The notes beneath the pieces were generated by a model, which made no database searches, had not been told where the DNA came from, and saw only the letters and a list, made by a program, of their open reading frames with translations. Both the position numbers and the translations under genes were made by a program. This document shows positions 23,560 to 36,246 of a stretch of DNA of 64,000 nt, piece after piece. Source of the DNA: Megaleporinus macrocephalus (lineage: Eukaryota; Chordata; Actinopteri; Characiformes; Anostomidae). The stretch is from positions 8,904,148 through 8,968,147 of the forward strand of contig CM038726.1 of NCBI GenBank assembly GCA_021613375.1. The letters are read 5' to 3'. Positions within the stretch are counted from its first letter, which is position 1. The number at the start of each line of letters is the position of its first letter.

Positions 23560-23830
23560 TGTTTAAGAAAAGCTAAGTAATAATAAATGCTATTATCCAA
23601 TTAAGAGGTGGGAGAGCAGCTGGTCCTGACACTTTACCTATTGATTTATATAAAGAGTTTACAGACAAAATAGCGACCCCATTGTTAGATATACATGAAG
23701 AACTTAATTTATTGTTATTAATGTACCTGCAATATTTATTAGCCTTAAAAAAACTCATAACTGTTACAAACAGATTGAAACTAAAGTTACTGAAGATATA
23801 AAAAGACTTCTATCAGCGGAAGGATAATTA
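23560..23830 (+). pseudogene. L1-like reverse-transcriptase fragment (N-terminal part)
   Basis: The plus strand reads GGRAAGPDTLPIDLYKEF, the start of the RT domain in L1-type LINEs (equivalent to GKAPGPDG...EFYK), then decays into AT-rich sequence with (att)n at 23827. It may belong to the same family as the fragment at 18.7 kb. Confidence 0.65.
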
Positions 23831-23879
23831 TTATTATTATTATGCGCCGTTTCCTCCCCCTCCCTTTTTCTCAAGCGTA

Positions 23880-25395
23880 AAGTATGTTTTGGTGAATACA
23901 ATCTGGGTTCTCAGCATTAGCATATTTAGCTGTAGCAGCATTGGGTGTATGGATGGCTTCGTTCGGCTGTGGTCTGTTGTGACTTGGGTGTCGGTCATTA
24001 GACGGTAAGTTGTTTCTATAAGTGGTTCTATTTTTAATTATGGTTTAATAGTAAGGTGTAATGTCCCTGTGGAGGTGGGTTGGCGTGCTGGTCTGTACAA
24101 GCTTCTCCCCCTCCCTGCTCCTTTTCCGTGTCTGTGGTGCATTAGCACAGAGCTCTTGGAAACGGCTGAAACACTTTAGCCGTTTGTTGTGGCTTTACTG
24201 CGTTTTACCACTCCTGTAATCAGGTTGTGCTGGGACAGCGTCTACCAGTAGGTAGGTACGCCGTATTACGCGTAGTTTTGTGTTTTCTGGTAGCTTATGC
24301 GGCTAATGTCTGGTTTATGTGGGTGCAGTGTGGATTTGTGCAGCAGCTAACGGGGTGTGAGCTCGTGCATAGCAACAGCTAAAAGGTTCTGTGTGAGCGT
24401 CGCCATTGACCAGTCCAGGCGGCGCCGGACTTGGAACGTGCTGCCTGGAAGCAGCTACTCGTCACCTCGTTTTAATAACAGACGTTTTAATACCTACATA
24501 GTGAAATTGGAGCCGCTGCTGTTTTGCTGGGTTTGTGTTACGTTTGTTTGGTTGGTTTTGCTAACTTTATTTTGTTTTGCTTTTGCTGATTGTTTTGTTT
24601 AATTTGCTGCTTGGTCGTTATATTTGAATTGATTTTGTCTTTTTGCATTTTCCTACAAATTGATGACTGAATTGATGCTTTATGTTGTGTATTTGTTTCA
24701 TTGATTTACTACTTCATTTAATTTTGCAGCAGTTTAAGCTTTATTGTGTGTAATATTTTAAAGAAATATGGTTTATTATTATTTTAGTTTTATTTATTTT
24801 TGGGGAAACCATTTTAGCTGTGGTGTGTTCTCTGGTTCCAGTGGTCAGAGCAATTGTAAAATTCTAATTGTGTCTCTGCTTCTTATAGGACCTTTGGATG
24901 CTCCTTTCCTGTCCGTTCACTCGCGGTGTGGCACCTTACTTGCTGTGGTGTGGAGGAGTTCACGTGCACTGCCTGTGATTGTGTGTAGTGAAGACATTAG
25001 AATGCAGACAGGGCTAGGCCACCTGTAATTAAAAGCCTGCAGCTGGTATCCCAGTTCTTTGGAGCTCCAGTATCTTTGATGTTCTTTGTTTTCTTTATTG
25101 TGGTTATAAATTTTAAATATTTATAAATGAGTGATTTTTATAGCTTGGTTGTGAATAAATCTAATTACCTCAATCCACGTCTCTGACTTACCTGTGTGTC
25201 TAGGTGCCTTTTTATTGTTCAGATTTATAGGATGTCCTGGGGTGAAATTCCTTAGGTGGCGTAGTCGGGTTTTGTTATATTACCACAGGTCACACTTGCA
25301 TTCTGATATGTCCAGTGCCACCATAAGTAGCGGTCTTGGAGAGATCTACTCTCGTTTGATTACTTCAGGTATAGTGTCAGTGTTTTGGTAACTTC
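23880..25395 (+). mobile_element. Possible LTR plus primer-binding-site region of an LTR retroelement
   Basis: A ~1.3 kb stretch without genes leads into gtgaataaatctaat (polyadenylation-like, ~25150), then ggtggcgtagtcggg (25255), which resembles the tRNA-primer-binding-site wording downstream of some fish LTRs. A short open frame beginning MSSATISSGLGEIY follows, possibly the start of a gag, and stops at 25391. No second LTR or pol was found, so classification is tentative. Confidence 0.28.
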
Positions 25396-25399
25396 AGTG

Positions 25400-28300
25400 T
25401 TTTTGTATGCTGGATGATAGAACAAAAAAGAAATGGTGATACACAGTAAGGTGTAATGAAAAACTTTAAAAAGTATGATGTTAAAATATCAGTGTTAATT
25501 TCTAACACCAAAAAGAGCGTCCTCCACTTTCTAACAGGAAATATGCAGTTAAACTACTACTAATAATACACAACATAATTACGCACCCAGCAACATCTTG
25601 TAAGGTCAGTTGCTTCCAACATAAAACTAAATTCTGTAGCTCGTACATAAAGTTGAACAATAACACTGTGCAATAGGTTGCTGGCATATTGTCACATTAC
25701 TAGGGTATGAACTGCAAATAAATGGCAGGTAGGGATTTTCCACATAGGGGGCGCATCACACTCGCAAAATGCCTGTGGTTTAAATCAAGTCACTCAAAAT
25801 CAGTTTAACTGAGAACCACAAGGAGCTTTTATCTAGCACCAAAAGCTGTTTTCATAAGGAGAAAAATACAAGAAACTGAACAGCAGCAGAACCGCCAGAC
25901 CCTTCGTCTGCGGTCAGGATGAGAGACTGAAGTTCCTGTTTCAGGTTCTTGTAGCTGTAGTTTTAAATCGCTCACCAGTGAACAGTCACATCGCCCATAG
26001 ATCAACTGTTCACTATTCAATACTCACTCCTACCGACCACACGAGGGTGAAGCAGTTTTCCTGTTCCACCTTAAACAGTGCAGCAGGAACCAGAACATAC
26101 CATGAATGAAAAGCTGACCTGATGGTGTTGTCAGTAGGAGGAAGCATTGTATTGTGTACAGTTGGTCTGTGGTTGTGCACTAGTGATTAGATTTAAAACT
26201 TACCGTTACGTAAAGTACATATTCTTTCAGAAGAGGAACCCGCAATGATGTTCTAATATTAGGTGTACATTAATAAAATAACTGTTCTGTTGTCACCTTA
26301 GTTGTCAGGTTTAAAATCAGCCAGTATCAATTTTGTTTCTGTTTTTATTAAATATATATTGTATGTTTTGTTCCTTGTATCATTATCCCTGCTGAACACT
26401 GTGTCACTGGGTAAAATCATGTGATCCACAACAGGACGTATAATAAAACAGCTCTAGAGCACTTTATGCTGAATACTGAAATCCTGAAATTGTATGAGGT
26501 GCAGCATTCACTCATCCATTTACTCAGTTCAGTAGCGTATCAGAGGCTGATTTATGCAGACATGATCATCTGACCCTTATAACGTATCTGCAACTGACCT
26601 GAAGACACGTTTGGTGGCTCACAGAGAAAAATTCTCTGACTGCTTTACTGTCATCTCGCTTTGCATATCCGTGGTGACCATATGTCAGGCTAGGGTGGCA
26701 CTGGCCACACCTTGCTGACGCCCCGTTACAGGAACTGTAGAACCCGGTGAGATGAGTAATGGAAAAGTACTGTGAACCAACAATGTCATGGCAAAAAAGT
26801 TGTCACAACCTTCTAGAATCCTTCTTAAGATCCATTATATCTGCATGAAGTCCAAGGAATTTTGACTATAAGTAGTCATAATACTGCATGATAGCGTTAC
26901 CTAATAGTGACATTGTGACAACCTGGCAACCTTGTTCATACAACGTAAAAAGCACCACCTTTTGACAGCGTTGTAGCAAAATAGCATGAAAGTAAACAAT
27001 GTCGTGACAACGTTGTGTGTTTGCTGGGTTGTTGTACTGTATTGCACTTTTATTCAAGAAATCTTTCATTGTGGTAATAGAACTGCATGTGACTGTTTTG
27101 TCGATAAATTAGAAACATTCTCCTACTTTGTGGGTGGTTGTTATTATGGGTGTTGAAAGCTTTCCACATTGTGAGTGTCAATAAACAGTGAATATTAAAT
27201 GAACGTACAACCTGCAATATTGTAAATGAGTAAATTTAAGAATACTCTTCCATTCTCCTGCATTAGTTCTCTAAAGTGGCCAAAAACAGCAGCAGAAATG
27301 ATGTACATATTCAAATTTGGTTTCTGGTTAAAATTTGGTAGCTACAAAGTCTTAGCGAATTCTTGTTGCGTCAGTGTCCTACAATTCTGAGCCGCTCTGC
27401 TTGTGAAGTGGACCAGTATTGCCCACCCTTGGTCAGCAGGAACCTGGCCCAACACAGTCTGTTAATGTGGGTCAGAGAATTTTCACTAACCCCTCACTGT
27501 AATGAACTTGCTCACTTTACAAACTCTTTATTATTATCCAACAATCTTGTTGTTCCTCATGTGTTATAATAAAACTAATTATGACTCATCAACACTGCTT
27601 AGAAAAGAGTTCTTCAATGTCCTTTAATGTTCTTTATTAAACTTTGACACATATTAAAGTGAAGCGAAAATGAACAAATAGTAATTAAAAGTTATTGATT
27701 TTCACACTGATCAGCTTCATCATGTGAGTCACTTAACACATAAATAATTTTAAACTAGAAAAAAATCTGGTTTACTTTCATTGACTAAAAGCCTTTTTAA
27801 ACATTATCTGATGGTATAGGTCTCTTACAGTTGGGTTCAGGTCGTAACAATACAACAACCTTGTAGGGAGTATTTAAGTAATGACCAGGGAGTATTTAAG
27901 TAATGACCAGTCCAACCAGTCTGTACAGGATCTTCAGAAAGTCCCTAAAAAGTCCCCCAGTAGCAGCAATGTACTCACGCAATGTGTCCCAATGTTTTCA
28001 GTAATGCTTCTCGGTAAAAACTATACATTCATGGATGAAGGGATATAAAACTTAATGAAGAAGGTGTGGGTGCATGTTTGTGGACACGCTGTGTGTTTCT
28101 CCTGCTAGCTCCTCCACCACACGCTTTTTCAACCATTACAATTGGCTGCCTGGGTGGGACTAAGATGTCCAGCACCGCAACAACATTTTCAACAATATCA
28201 TTTTACATTCAGCCTAGTCATGATTGTTTGAGTAACACAAATACCATTAAATAAATAAAAACTATTTTTTTGTGCATGTATTTCAGCTAAAATGTATTTA

Positions 28301-28640
28301 TCCTTATAATTCAGCTAACTGTGCTTTAGATATCACTATGAGGCATCTACAGTCATGAAAGCTGCCGAGTAGGAGAAGTTCCTTTAAATAAGTAAAGCTT
28401 TTGCACCACAAAATTTCCTAAAATTTCATAAGAGGAAATTATTTGGATATTTGGATTGTTGTTATACCTGCAAGATTTTTTGTTATAGCAGAAGTCAATA
28501 TATTTTAAATAAAAAGTGAATATGGTATCATAATCTTTCCAGGTTCATTCCAAACAGTATGAGAGATCAGTCTATGCAAGCCCTCAGTGGGTGGCAATGA
28601 TTTTTGTTTGTTTGAGAAGCTGGATCTTCAGTCTAACCGG
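25400..28640. other. Intergenic, no gene recognised
   Basis: Ordinary AT-rich sequence. The only local structure is a 21-base direct duplication (agtatttaagtaatgaccag, with its separator, at ~27870-27910). The open frames show no family resemblance. Confidence 0.4.
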
Positions 28641-28693
28641 TTTTCAGGCCTAAACAGTTGAGACATGTTGTAAGGTTTGTTTGTGTGTTTTGT

Positions 28694-28933
28694 TCTCCTG
28701 CAGTTTCTGCTCACCAGCAATCAGACTCTCCCGAGACACATCCTGTGCTGGTGCTGGTGAATTCTCCCACAGTCCGATCTCACTTTTCCAGCGTCTGCCT
28801 CTGTTATGCCCAGTTCTTCTCTACTTTCAGAGACTCTTCCTCCCTCCAAAGATTACCAGCACAAGTTTTATTGCTTCAATCAGATAATCAACGTATCAGA
28901 TATCATGAAGCACAAACACTGATCGTCTGTTAA
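28694..28933 (+). other. ORF behind a good splice acceptor, unidentified
   Basis: gttttgttctcctgcag gives a strong acceptor ending at about 28703. An open frame (…VSAHQQSDSPETHPVLVL…) runs from there to a stop at 28933. No domain, signal peptide or membrane segment is recognisable and there is no matching neighbour exon. It may be a terminal exon of an unknown transcript or chance. Confidence 0.2.
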
Positions 28934-29939
28934 TGTTCAAGCACTGACTCAACCACACACCAGTTCCTCTAACCCAGATGCATTTAAACACAATTTTTAT
29001 AAAATGATTGCTGCTAAACACGTTACTGGATCCTCAAAATTAAGAGCTTGAATGATGATACGTTATTGCTAAATTTTGTTGTTTGAATGTAACACTGTAT
29101 TTCAACTCTATTCTATAACAACACCACTCACTCAGTTAGTGGCCTAAAGCTGCCAAAGACATTTAACATAAAAAGCTTGCTGGTTTGTTTTGGTTATTTT
29201 GGCAAGCGTCCTATTTTAATACAGTGTTAGCTTTCACTGTGATTCCTCAATGACCTGCAAATTCAACGGGTCCAGAAATATTTGGAGAAAAACATACACA
29301 GAACACATCTTATGTAGATTTATGATTGTTAAAGAACTTTAACCACAAATCCATTTCCCTCAAAAATGAAACACACATGGAAGCCCTTATATGGGAACAT
29401 CACTGATTGACAACACAGCTTTAGAGCTGTGATAATGTTGTTCACCCTCACCAAACAAACATTAATGTCACTAAGCACCTCATACATACAGTGTCCTTCA
29501 ATTCCATTTCATCTGATTATTACTGTATACATACAGAACACAGCTATAAAGAAAGTCATATACAGCCCCGTTACAGCATCACTGAGTGCAGCAGCATCAG
29601 GAAAAACTCCCTAAGAGCTTAAAGAAGAAAGTCTGAGAGATCCTCCTCTGGATGCACCAGATGTAGTCAGGATACAAGTAGGGCATATTTATAGGGAATA
29701 GCAAACAGAGACACTGAGATCATACAGAGATAAGATCCTGAAGATTAAGCTTTCAAATAGCATGTGAGATCTGGGAGATCTGAGAAATTAACAATTACAT
29801 CAGAAATTGAGGACCTAGTGAGAACATAACAGGTAGTGTGTGTAACTTTGGTATTCCCAGTGGTTTGAGTACAACAGAAGGTGTTCTCGTAGATTCAGGA
29901 AGGAAATCCAACTGAGGGGACTATAATGGTGTAGATCAG

Positions 29940-30060
29940 AGGTTACATTGTGTCCAGGAGGGTTAGGTTCCTACACAGGTTGGTGGTTTTCCTGCTCAAG
30001 CTCACCTGATTCCATTCATCGAATTACCAGTTCTGGTTGGTTGGAAGTCACCAATCTGTG
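29940..30060. repeat. Interspersed repeat fragment (cctgctcaagctcacctga type)
   Basis: The wording around ggttttcctgctcaagctcacctgattcc resembles a very common short non-autonomous fish repeat. Ends and family were not determined. The rest of 28.9-32.0 kb shows nothing else recognisable. Confidence 0.45.
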
Positions 30061-30758
30061 CTGGACTCTGGTGTATCGCGTAAACCTGTCTACAGCTGCA
30101 TTGATGGTAAAGCTGGCTACAGCTATCCTGATGGATGGTACAGCTGCATGTGACATTCTAGCTGGTGGCCCTTCATCTTAATTCCATAAAGTTAATCCCA
30201 GATGAGAGAGACCAGAGAGTGCAGGGTGGTCCTCAACACCTTCATGTGTCAGTTATGTGTGTATATTGCCATCTGTTACCATATTACAGCAAGTTTATCA
30301 TAGAAAACAATAATGATATACATCACATCAGCATTCATACCATATATACAATCAAGTGAAAACGTAACATTTAGACTTTTTCAGCATGTTTGGATAAACA
30401 GATGACTGATCTACACTGCCTGGTCAAAAATATCACAGATTGGATTTAAATAAGTAAATAAGAGGCTTGGACTGGTTAATTACTGCAGTGATTAATATGT
30501 TCCAGTAGCAGAAATACTGTTAACCAGAACAGATGCTGTGAGTAGCTTCTCGTTTCTCGCATCCTGTAGAAAAAACGTTATTGTGTTTCAGTAACAGGTC
30601 AATTTATTGTTCTGCATCAAGCAAATAAAAGAAGAAGCTGGAATGACTGGAGTGGGGTTCAGAACTGCCCAGCACATCATTAACACTTGGAAGAAGAGCA
30701 GAGAAGAAGAACATCAACTTCATGGAAGAAATGTCATATATTATTTAGTGGTTTAACA

Positions 30759-30772
30759 GCTCCCTCTAGTGG
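30759..30772 (-). promoter_or_regulatory. CTCF-like site
   Basis: The minus strand reads CCACTAGAGGGAGC, matching 13 of 14 positions of the CTCF core. It lies 1.35 kb upstream of the TRIM start codon. Motif only. Confidence 0.35.
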
Positions 30773-32127
30773 TGGATATCGCAGGATCACTCAAAGCATC
30801 TTATCATTCATATAATAGCCTTTATCTTCTTTGTCTGCTATAAAACTTGCATATGATGTCAAATTATCTTAAAGTAATATTTATTTATGTATTTATGAAA
30901 AAACTCCACAGGTATTTTAAGCACACAATGTAGATAATAATAATAATGTTTGATCTACAGGTTATAGGCTAAAACTGTTCAAAGACTTGAGGAATGTCTG
31001 TTTATTCATGAAATAAATCTTAAAGGTCTAAATATGTCAGATAAGTCAGATATTAGCAGGTGGACTATGATAACTCTTAAAGTAAGCTATTTGCTAAAAA
31101 CATAATCTCTGAGGAAAAAAAACATTACAGAACAGTGTCATGGTCAGTTAGCTGGCTAAGTAGCTAAGATAGTTTTTGTGTTCACTCAGCGACTATCTCA
31201 GTAACAATGCTGGCCAGTTATTAGCGGCCAAGAACAGATTCCTCTTTTCTGAATGAGACGAGACCAAAATACTCTAAACTGATGCTAAATCATCTTTATA
31301 TGAAAACATATTTAGCAAAAGTTCTTCTGAAGAAGTAGCTTTTATCACTGAAATCTCTTCATAATTAGACATGAAATCCTGATTTATCAGTTTTGACAAT
31401 TTTACATGTTTCCAGAATCCTTTGTCCTTTTATTAGTTCTTCGACATTTAAATTTCATCAAAGACAAAGACAAGCATAGCATCTTGTACAACCAGTTTAG
31501 TCTGAATAATATAGTGTATTTTGTCTGTTAGCACAAATGTTATAGATGCTACCAGATTTACAGACAAAACAACAGTAACAAAGAAAGGCAGGACTCGAAT
31601 CTTCCACACAAACTGAGAGAAATGCAGTAAATGAGGGTTTAAAAAAGACTGTTATTGTTTACAAACACATATCATGATATTACAATTTATACGACTATAA
31701 ACAATAAACTCAGAACATTAAAACTCTAGCCAAGTGAGTTACAAAGTATAGACTGAGCTAATACTAGAAATATTAACTAGTTAGTTACTAAACCAGTTCA
31801 GTTTTTGAATGATGTCTAGTGTGAATGTATCTGTTGTGGTTAAGTTTATAAGGAAATAAATAGTTTGGTTTAATCTGGTTTGGAGTGTTTTTATTGTTCT
31901 ACTGTAATTCTGCAGTAATGAGGCAGAAAAGTGAAGATCCACTCTAACAAGCTGGAGTCTAAATGTCTCTCCTCCTCCTTCTCATTTCCTGCCTCCTCCT
32001 CCTCTTTCTCCTCCCCCTTTCTATGACACATTACCCAGCAGAGAACCAGGAAGTCTGTCCTACTCAGTTGAGAGAAACAAAACTGATATCAGAGTGCTGC
32101 TCTCTCTCCGTCTAGCAGTTCAGGAAA

Positions 32128-32710
32128 ATGGCTAGTATTTCAGTAGATCATGACCAGTTCAGTTGTCCAGTCTGTCTGGATCTGCTGAAGGTTCCAGTGA
32201 CCATCAACTGTGGACACAGCTTCTGTAAGGTGTGTATTAATGGCTGCTGGGATCAGGAAGATCAGAGAGGGGTCTACAGCTGCCCCCAGTGCAGAAAGAC
32301 TTTTACTCCAAGACCTGTTCTGTGCAAGAACAACATGCTGGCTGAAGTGGTGGAGAAACTGAAGAAGACAGAACTCCAAGCTGCTTCTCCTGCCTTGTTA
32401 CGCTGGACCTGAAGACGTGGAGTGTGATTTCTGCACTGGGAGAAAGCTCAAAGCCATCAAGTCCTGTCTGATGTGTCTGGCCTCCTTTTGTGAAACTCAT
32501 CTTAAACCTCACTTTAAAGTTCCTGGTTTGAAAAAACATGAGCTGGTCGAAGCGTCTTTGCAGCTACAGGAGAAGATCTGCTCTCAGCACGACAAACTGA
32601 TTGAGATCTACTGTCGTACTGACAGAAGTTTCATCTGCTATTTATGTTTGATGGATAAACACAAAGGACATGATACCGTTCCCGCTATAACAGAGAGAAC
32701 TGAGAAACAG
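32128..32710 (+). pseudogene. TRIM exon 1: RING and two B-box-like zinc fingers
   Basis: Starts at ATG in gaaaATGGCT. The RING C3HC4 ligands are C13, C16, C28, H30, C33, C36, C52, C55, all present. After PRPVLCKNNMLAEVVEKL the frame fails near codon 88; the next frame resumes at CYAGPEDVECDFC and carries the B-box1-like CDFC...C..C...C..H and the B-box2 CSQH...C...C..C...H..GH set. A loss of two bases explains the shift and restores phase 0 at the donor CAG|gtgaga. The 5' leader holds gagaaacaaaact, one base off an ISRE core, so interferon control is possible but weakly supported. Confidence 0.9.
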
Positions 32711-32883
32711 GTGAGAACTAGAAATCTTTAAGAACTCAAAGAAGTCAGTGATCATGTGACCAGCCAGCACCTATCAACCCTACAGTGATCACATGACAGC
32801 ATGTAAACTGTTCAGAACAAGAATGTGCTTCATCACTTTAGTTCTTTAAACTCATAAACATCACAAAATGTGTTTGTTGATAG

Positions 32884-32979
32884 AATCAGCTGAAGGAGGT
32901 ACAGAGGAATTTTCAGCAGAGAATCCAGGAGACACAGAAGAAGCAGCAGGAGCTGAAACAGGCTGTGAAGACTATTAAG
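32884..32979 (+). pseudogene. TRIM exon 2: coiled-coil start (96 bases)
   Basis: It is bounded by gttgatag and aag|gtgaga, phase 0 to 0. It encodes NQLKEVQRNFQQRIQETQKK and onward, a Gln/Lys-rich heptad region typical of this exon in fish TRIM genes, and exactly 96 bases as in the family. Confidence 0.88.
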
Positions 32980-35120
32980 GTGAGAGCTGAGCAGTGATGT
33001 GATGAGTTCAGACAGGATCTCCTCCACAATGTGGACAGTAAGCCAGGTAGAATCACAGTAAAAGATGAAATAATAGTTCACTGCCTTCAGCTAAAGCAGT
33101 AAACAAGTAGTGGAAGCTACTATATTCAGACCTGCCAACCTTTACACATTTTGCATAGGAGATACGCATTTAGACATCAAACTTCGCTGCTATGATTTGT
33201 CACTTTAGAATACAACTGTCTGTGCATTCGCGTACTAGGCAACTTATCTAACCGCATTAGGCAGCAACCTGCTGGGAAGAGAACACGTATCATAGCGCTG
33301 TTTTAATCAAATAGGCTACAAGTGAGAACCGGGGAAAGTAATGACATTGATTTTCATCCCTCTCTGTCCATCTTCATACTGTGACTGGTTTTACAGGGGA
33401 GAACGGTGCCTGTCAGGTAATTGTCAGGGTTGGGAATTGTGAATAATAAGGCTGCCAACTTCTGGAAAATAATATGGCACCACATTGATGTAAAAAAAGC
33501 ATAGCAAACTTGCAAGTTTTAACAATATGCATGTGTAAATATCCGTCCCACGAGCGTAAATGTGAAACTCGTGAGCACAGAAAGTCCTGCTTGGCTATTT
33601 ATTGGGTCCGTCTCAAAATCTAGTGAGGGTCTACATAGACAGCTTTTTACGTCATAGTATGCGCTCCCGACATGTAGGCTGTCCCAATTCTTAGATACCT
33701 TAAACATGCTGTCTACTGAGGAGATTTATTCTGGCTGGTTTGTAAGGAAGTATTGAATGGTTCCTCGGCCGCTAAGGCAATCCCATGATGCAACGCAGGC
33801 AAAGCTGCAAGCAGTGAAGTCATTTTAAAATCTATTGTTTTGGATAGCTGGCTGGTAGCTTAGCAACTAGCTAAACCGCCTGATCGAGTTAGATAGCTCA
33901 CTAGGTTTTGAGGCAGACCCATCATCATATCGCGCTCAAACCACCTTTTTTCATTCTCCAATGTTTTATTTCTTCTTGATTTGTTAGTTGTCCTCGTGCG
34001 CCATGTGAATTACCTCCCACTGATTTCTGTGCTCGAGTGAAATTTTAGAATCATTTAATAGGCCTAACATTTTTTATGAGCATGGATTCACGGATTCCCG
34101 TTGCCCACTTGCCTGTTTCCCCATCAACTTAAAACTGCGGTTAAGCCAGCCGGCCAAAACGCATTTAAACTAGTCGCATGTGATCTGTGTGTGCGCCGCT
34201 ACTATACACTTGTCGGTAAGAGTCATTGCACATGCAGACCTTAGAAAACCTTTAGCTTTTAGTTCACAAGTAACATTCACAGCTTTATAAAATAGCAATT
34301 TCTAATAAGTAGTCCATAAAGTCTACAGATATCAGTTCAGAGTCTAGAATACTATGTACATATGAATTATGAAGTGAATCTACTGTACAGTTTTTAAATA
34401 AATTACATCCAAAATTCTGTTATTTATATAATATAATGTTAAATGTCAAGAGGGACATAGCATACCTTTTGGGATTCTGTTATTTACAATGTCCAATGTA
34501 TTTAAGACACGTAATAAGTCATAGACCAGTACAATTTTCAATTATGTTTAAGTTTAGGTTCTTTGAAATATATTGCCTTTTCATTAAAAGAGTTTTTTTC
34601 ATAGTCTACGTCTATGTTGTAACTAGATATGGTGGTGAATGGGAACTATGTGCTTAGTAATAAATTGTGATGAGTGAGCATGTGAACTCAATAATTACTG
34701 GTCCGCAAATGTAGCTGACCTCACACCGCACCATGCTGTGCCGACGCAGTAAATGACACTAAGCAGTGATTGGATTGTGATGGGGGTCTTAGGGGGTCCT
34801 TTGGTGTGACTATAAGGTGACCTATATTTTGTATATTTATTTATTCTGTTTTAACAGTATGTTTTGTAGGGTTTAACTCTTTTATTAGTAGTCAAGAGAC
34901 ATGCAGTTTCATACTTGTAGCAAGAAACAGTTTAGAAATAGACTTAAACACAGTAAGTTGGTCTAATAATGTGTTAATTCTTTTAAAATATATTATTTAA
35001 CTAGTAAAAGTTGTTAACAAGCCGGTTTGGGGGGGGGGCGTAAGTAGAAAAACCAAATTATGGTTCGATTTGCTGGACAAATTAGTAAAATCATCATACT
35101 TTGATCGTTGTGGGCTGTTA
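32980..35120. other. TRIM intron 2, left part
   Basis: Non-coding. It contains pieces that look like short non-autonomous repeats (around 33129, cagacctgccaacc; 33610-33760, tgtcccaattcttag) but I could not define ends or families. A G-run lies at 35028-35037. Confidence 0.4.
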
Positions 35121-35584
35121 CAATGTGAATATTACCCGCTGCATTTGCGAGGTCAGACACTGATGTTGGACGAGAGGCTCACAATCTCTGTTCTAGTTCA
35201 TCCCAAAGGTGTTGGATGGGTTTGAGGTCAGGACTCCAGTACAGTTCAGTTCTCCAACGAGAATATTTCTAAGGTTCCTCAACGCATTTCTGAAAAACAC
35301 ACCCCGAGTATTATCCCTCCTCCACTATACAGTCACAGTGCAGTCAGACAGGTATCATTCTCTTGGTATTCTCCAAACCCAGACTCGTTCACAGGGGCGA
35401 TTGTGGGCTTAGAGGTTTAGGGGTGCTGAGCATCCAAATGAGAACAGCTCATAAAAAAAAACATCAATCCGAAATCAATGCTGGGGAAACACTGTGACTG
35501 GAAAGACACCAAAAAATCTTTAAAAAACTTAATACATTTGTAAACTAAGCTTGTGAACTAAGACATTTTAATAAAAGTAAAATA

Positions 35585-35672
35585 TAATAAAGGATATATA
35601 TATAATATAATATATATATATAATAATATAAATATATATATATATAATATATATATAATATATATATATATG
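35585..35672. repeat. (TA)n-rich tract
   Basis: Interrupted tatata/taatat tract immediately left of the LTR. A pure (at)n run of ~60 bases lies at 36181-36242 on its right. Confidence 0.95.
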
Positions 35673-36172
35673 TGTCATCGCGCGCCAACCCTTCAGCACC
35701 GGACTCCCAGCTGTGGATCACGTGACTTACGGTCAGCTGACCGTTACAGCTCAGGCTAACCTGAATTTTGATTATTGCGAGGACTATTTAAGCTCAGCGT
35801 TTGGATTTCTGCTTCGCGAAGTATTGTGCCTGTTCTCCTGTGCCTTACCAAGCGTTTCTAGTATAAGATCTCATGTTATTGACCTGTATCCATTCTTCAA
35901 ATTCAGCCTTTTTGCCTTGCCCCTATTGAATCGGTTGCCGTGTTTTCCTGGTTACGTACCTTTCGCCTGTCTTTACGTTTATGTCTCTGCTTAGCCCTTT
36001 CTGGTTTGTTTGCCTGGTGGTTTCTGGTTTTGACCCTCGCCTGTTTATGACCTTCCGATTTCGCCCTGTATTGTGTGTGGCACTACTATGTAGTCCTGTT
36101 GGTGTGCTTGTTGAGACACCTATCAGTAGTAAACCTTTTATCCATATCTGCGCACGTCTGTCTGTTTTGTCA
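35673..36172 (+). mobile_element. Solo LTR nested in the hAT-like element
   Basis: A 500-base unit starts TGTCATCG and ends TTTTGTCA. Promoter-like ggactatttaagctc and a polyadenylation-like cagtagtaaacc fall in LTR order, with T/C-rich U5-type sequence between. No internal region adjoins it. TA microsatellites on both sides obscure the target duplication. Open frames across it (35713-36325) are not genes. Confidence 0.6.
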
Positions 36173-36179
36173 ATGTTAG

Positions 36180-36180
<1 letters not shown>

Positions 36181-36242
<62 letters not shown>
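36181..36242. repeat. (AT)n microsatellite
   Basis: Pure dinucleotide run directly right of the LTR. Confidence 0.97.
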
Positions 36243-36246
<4 letters not shown>
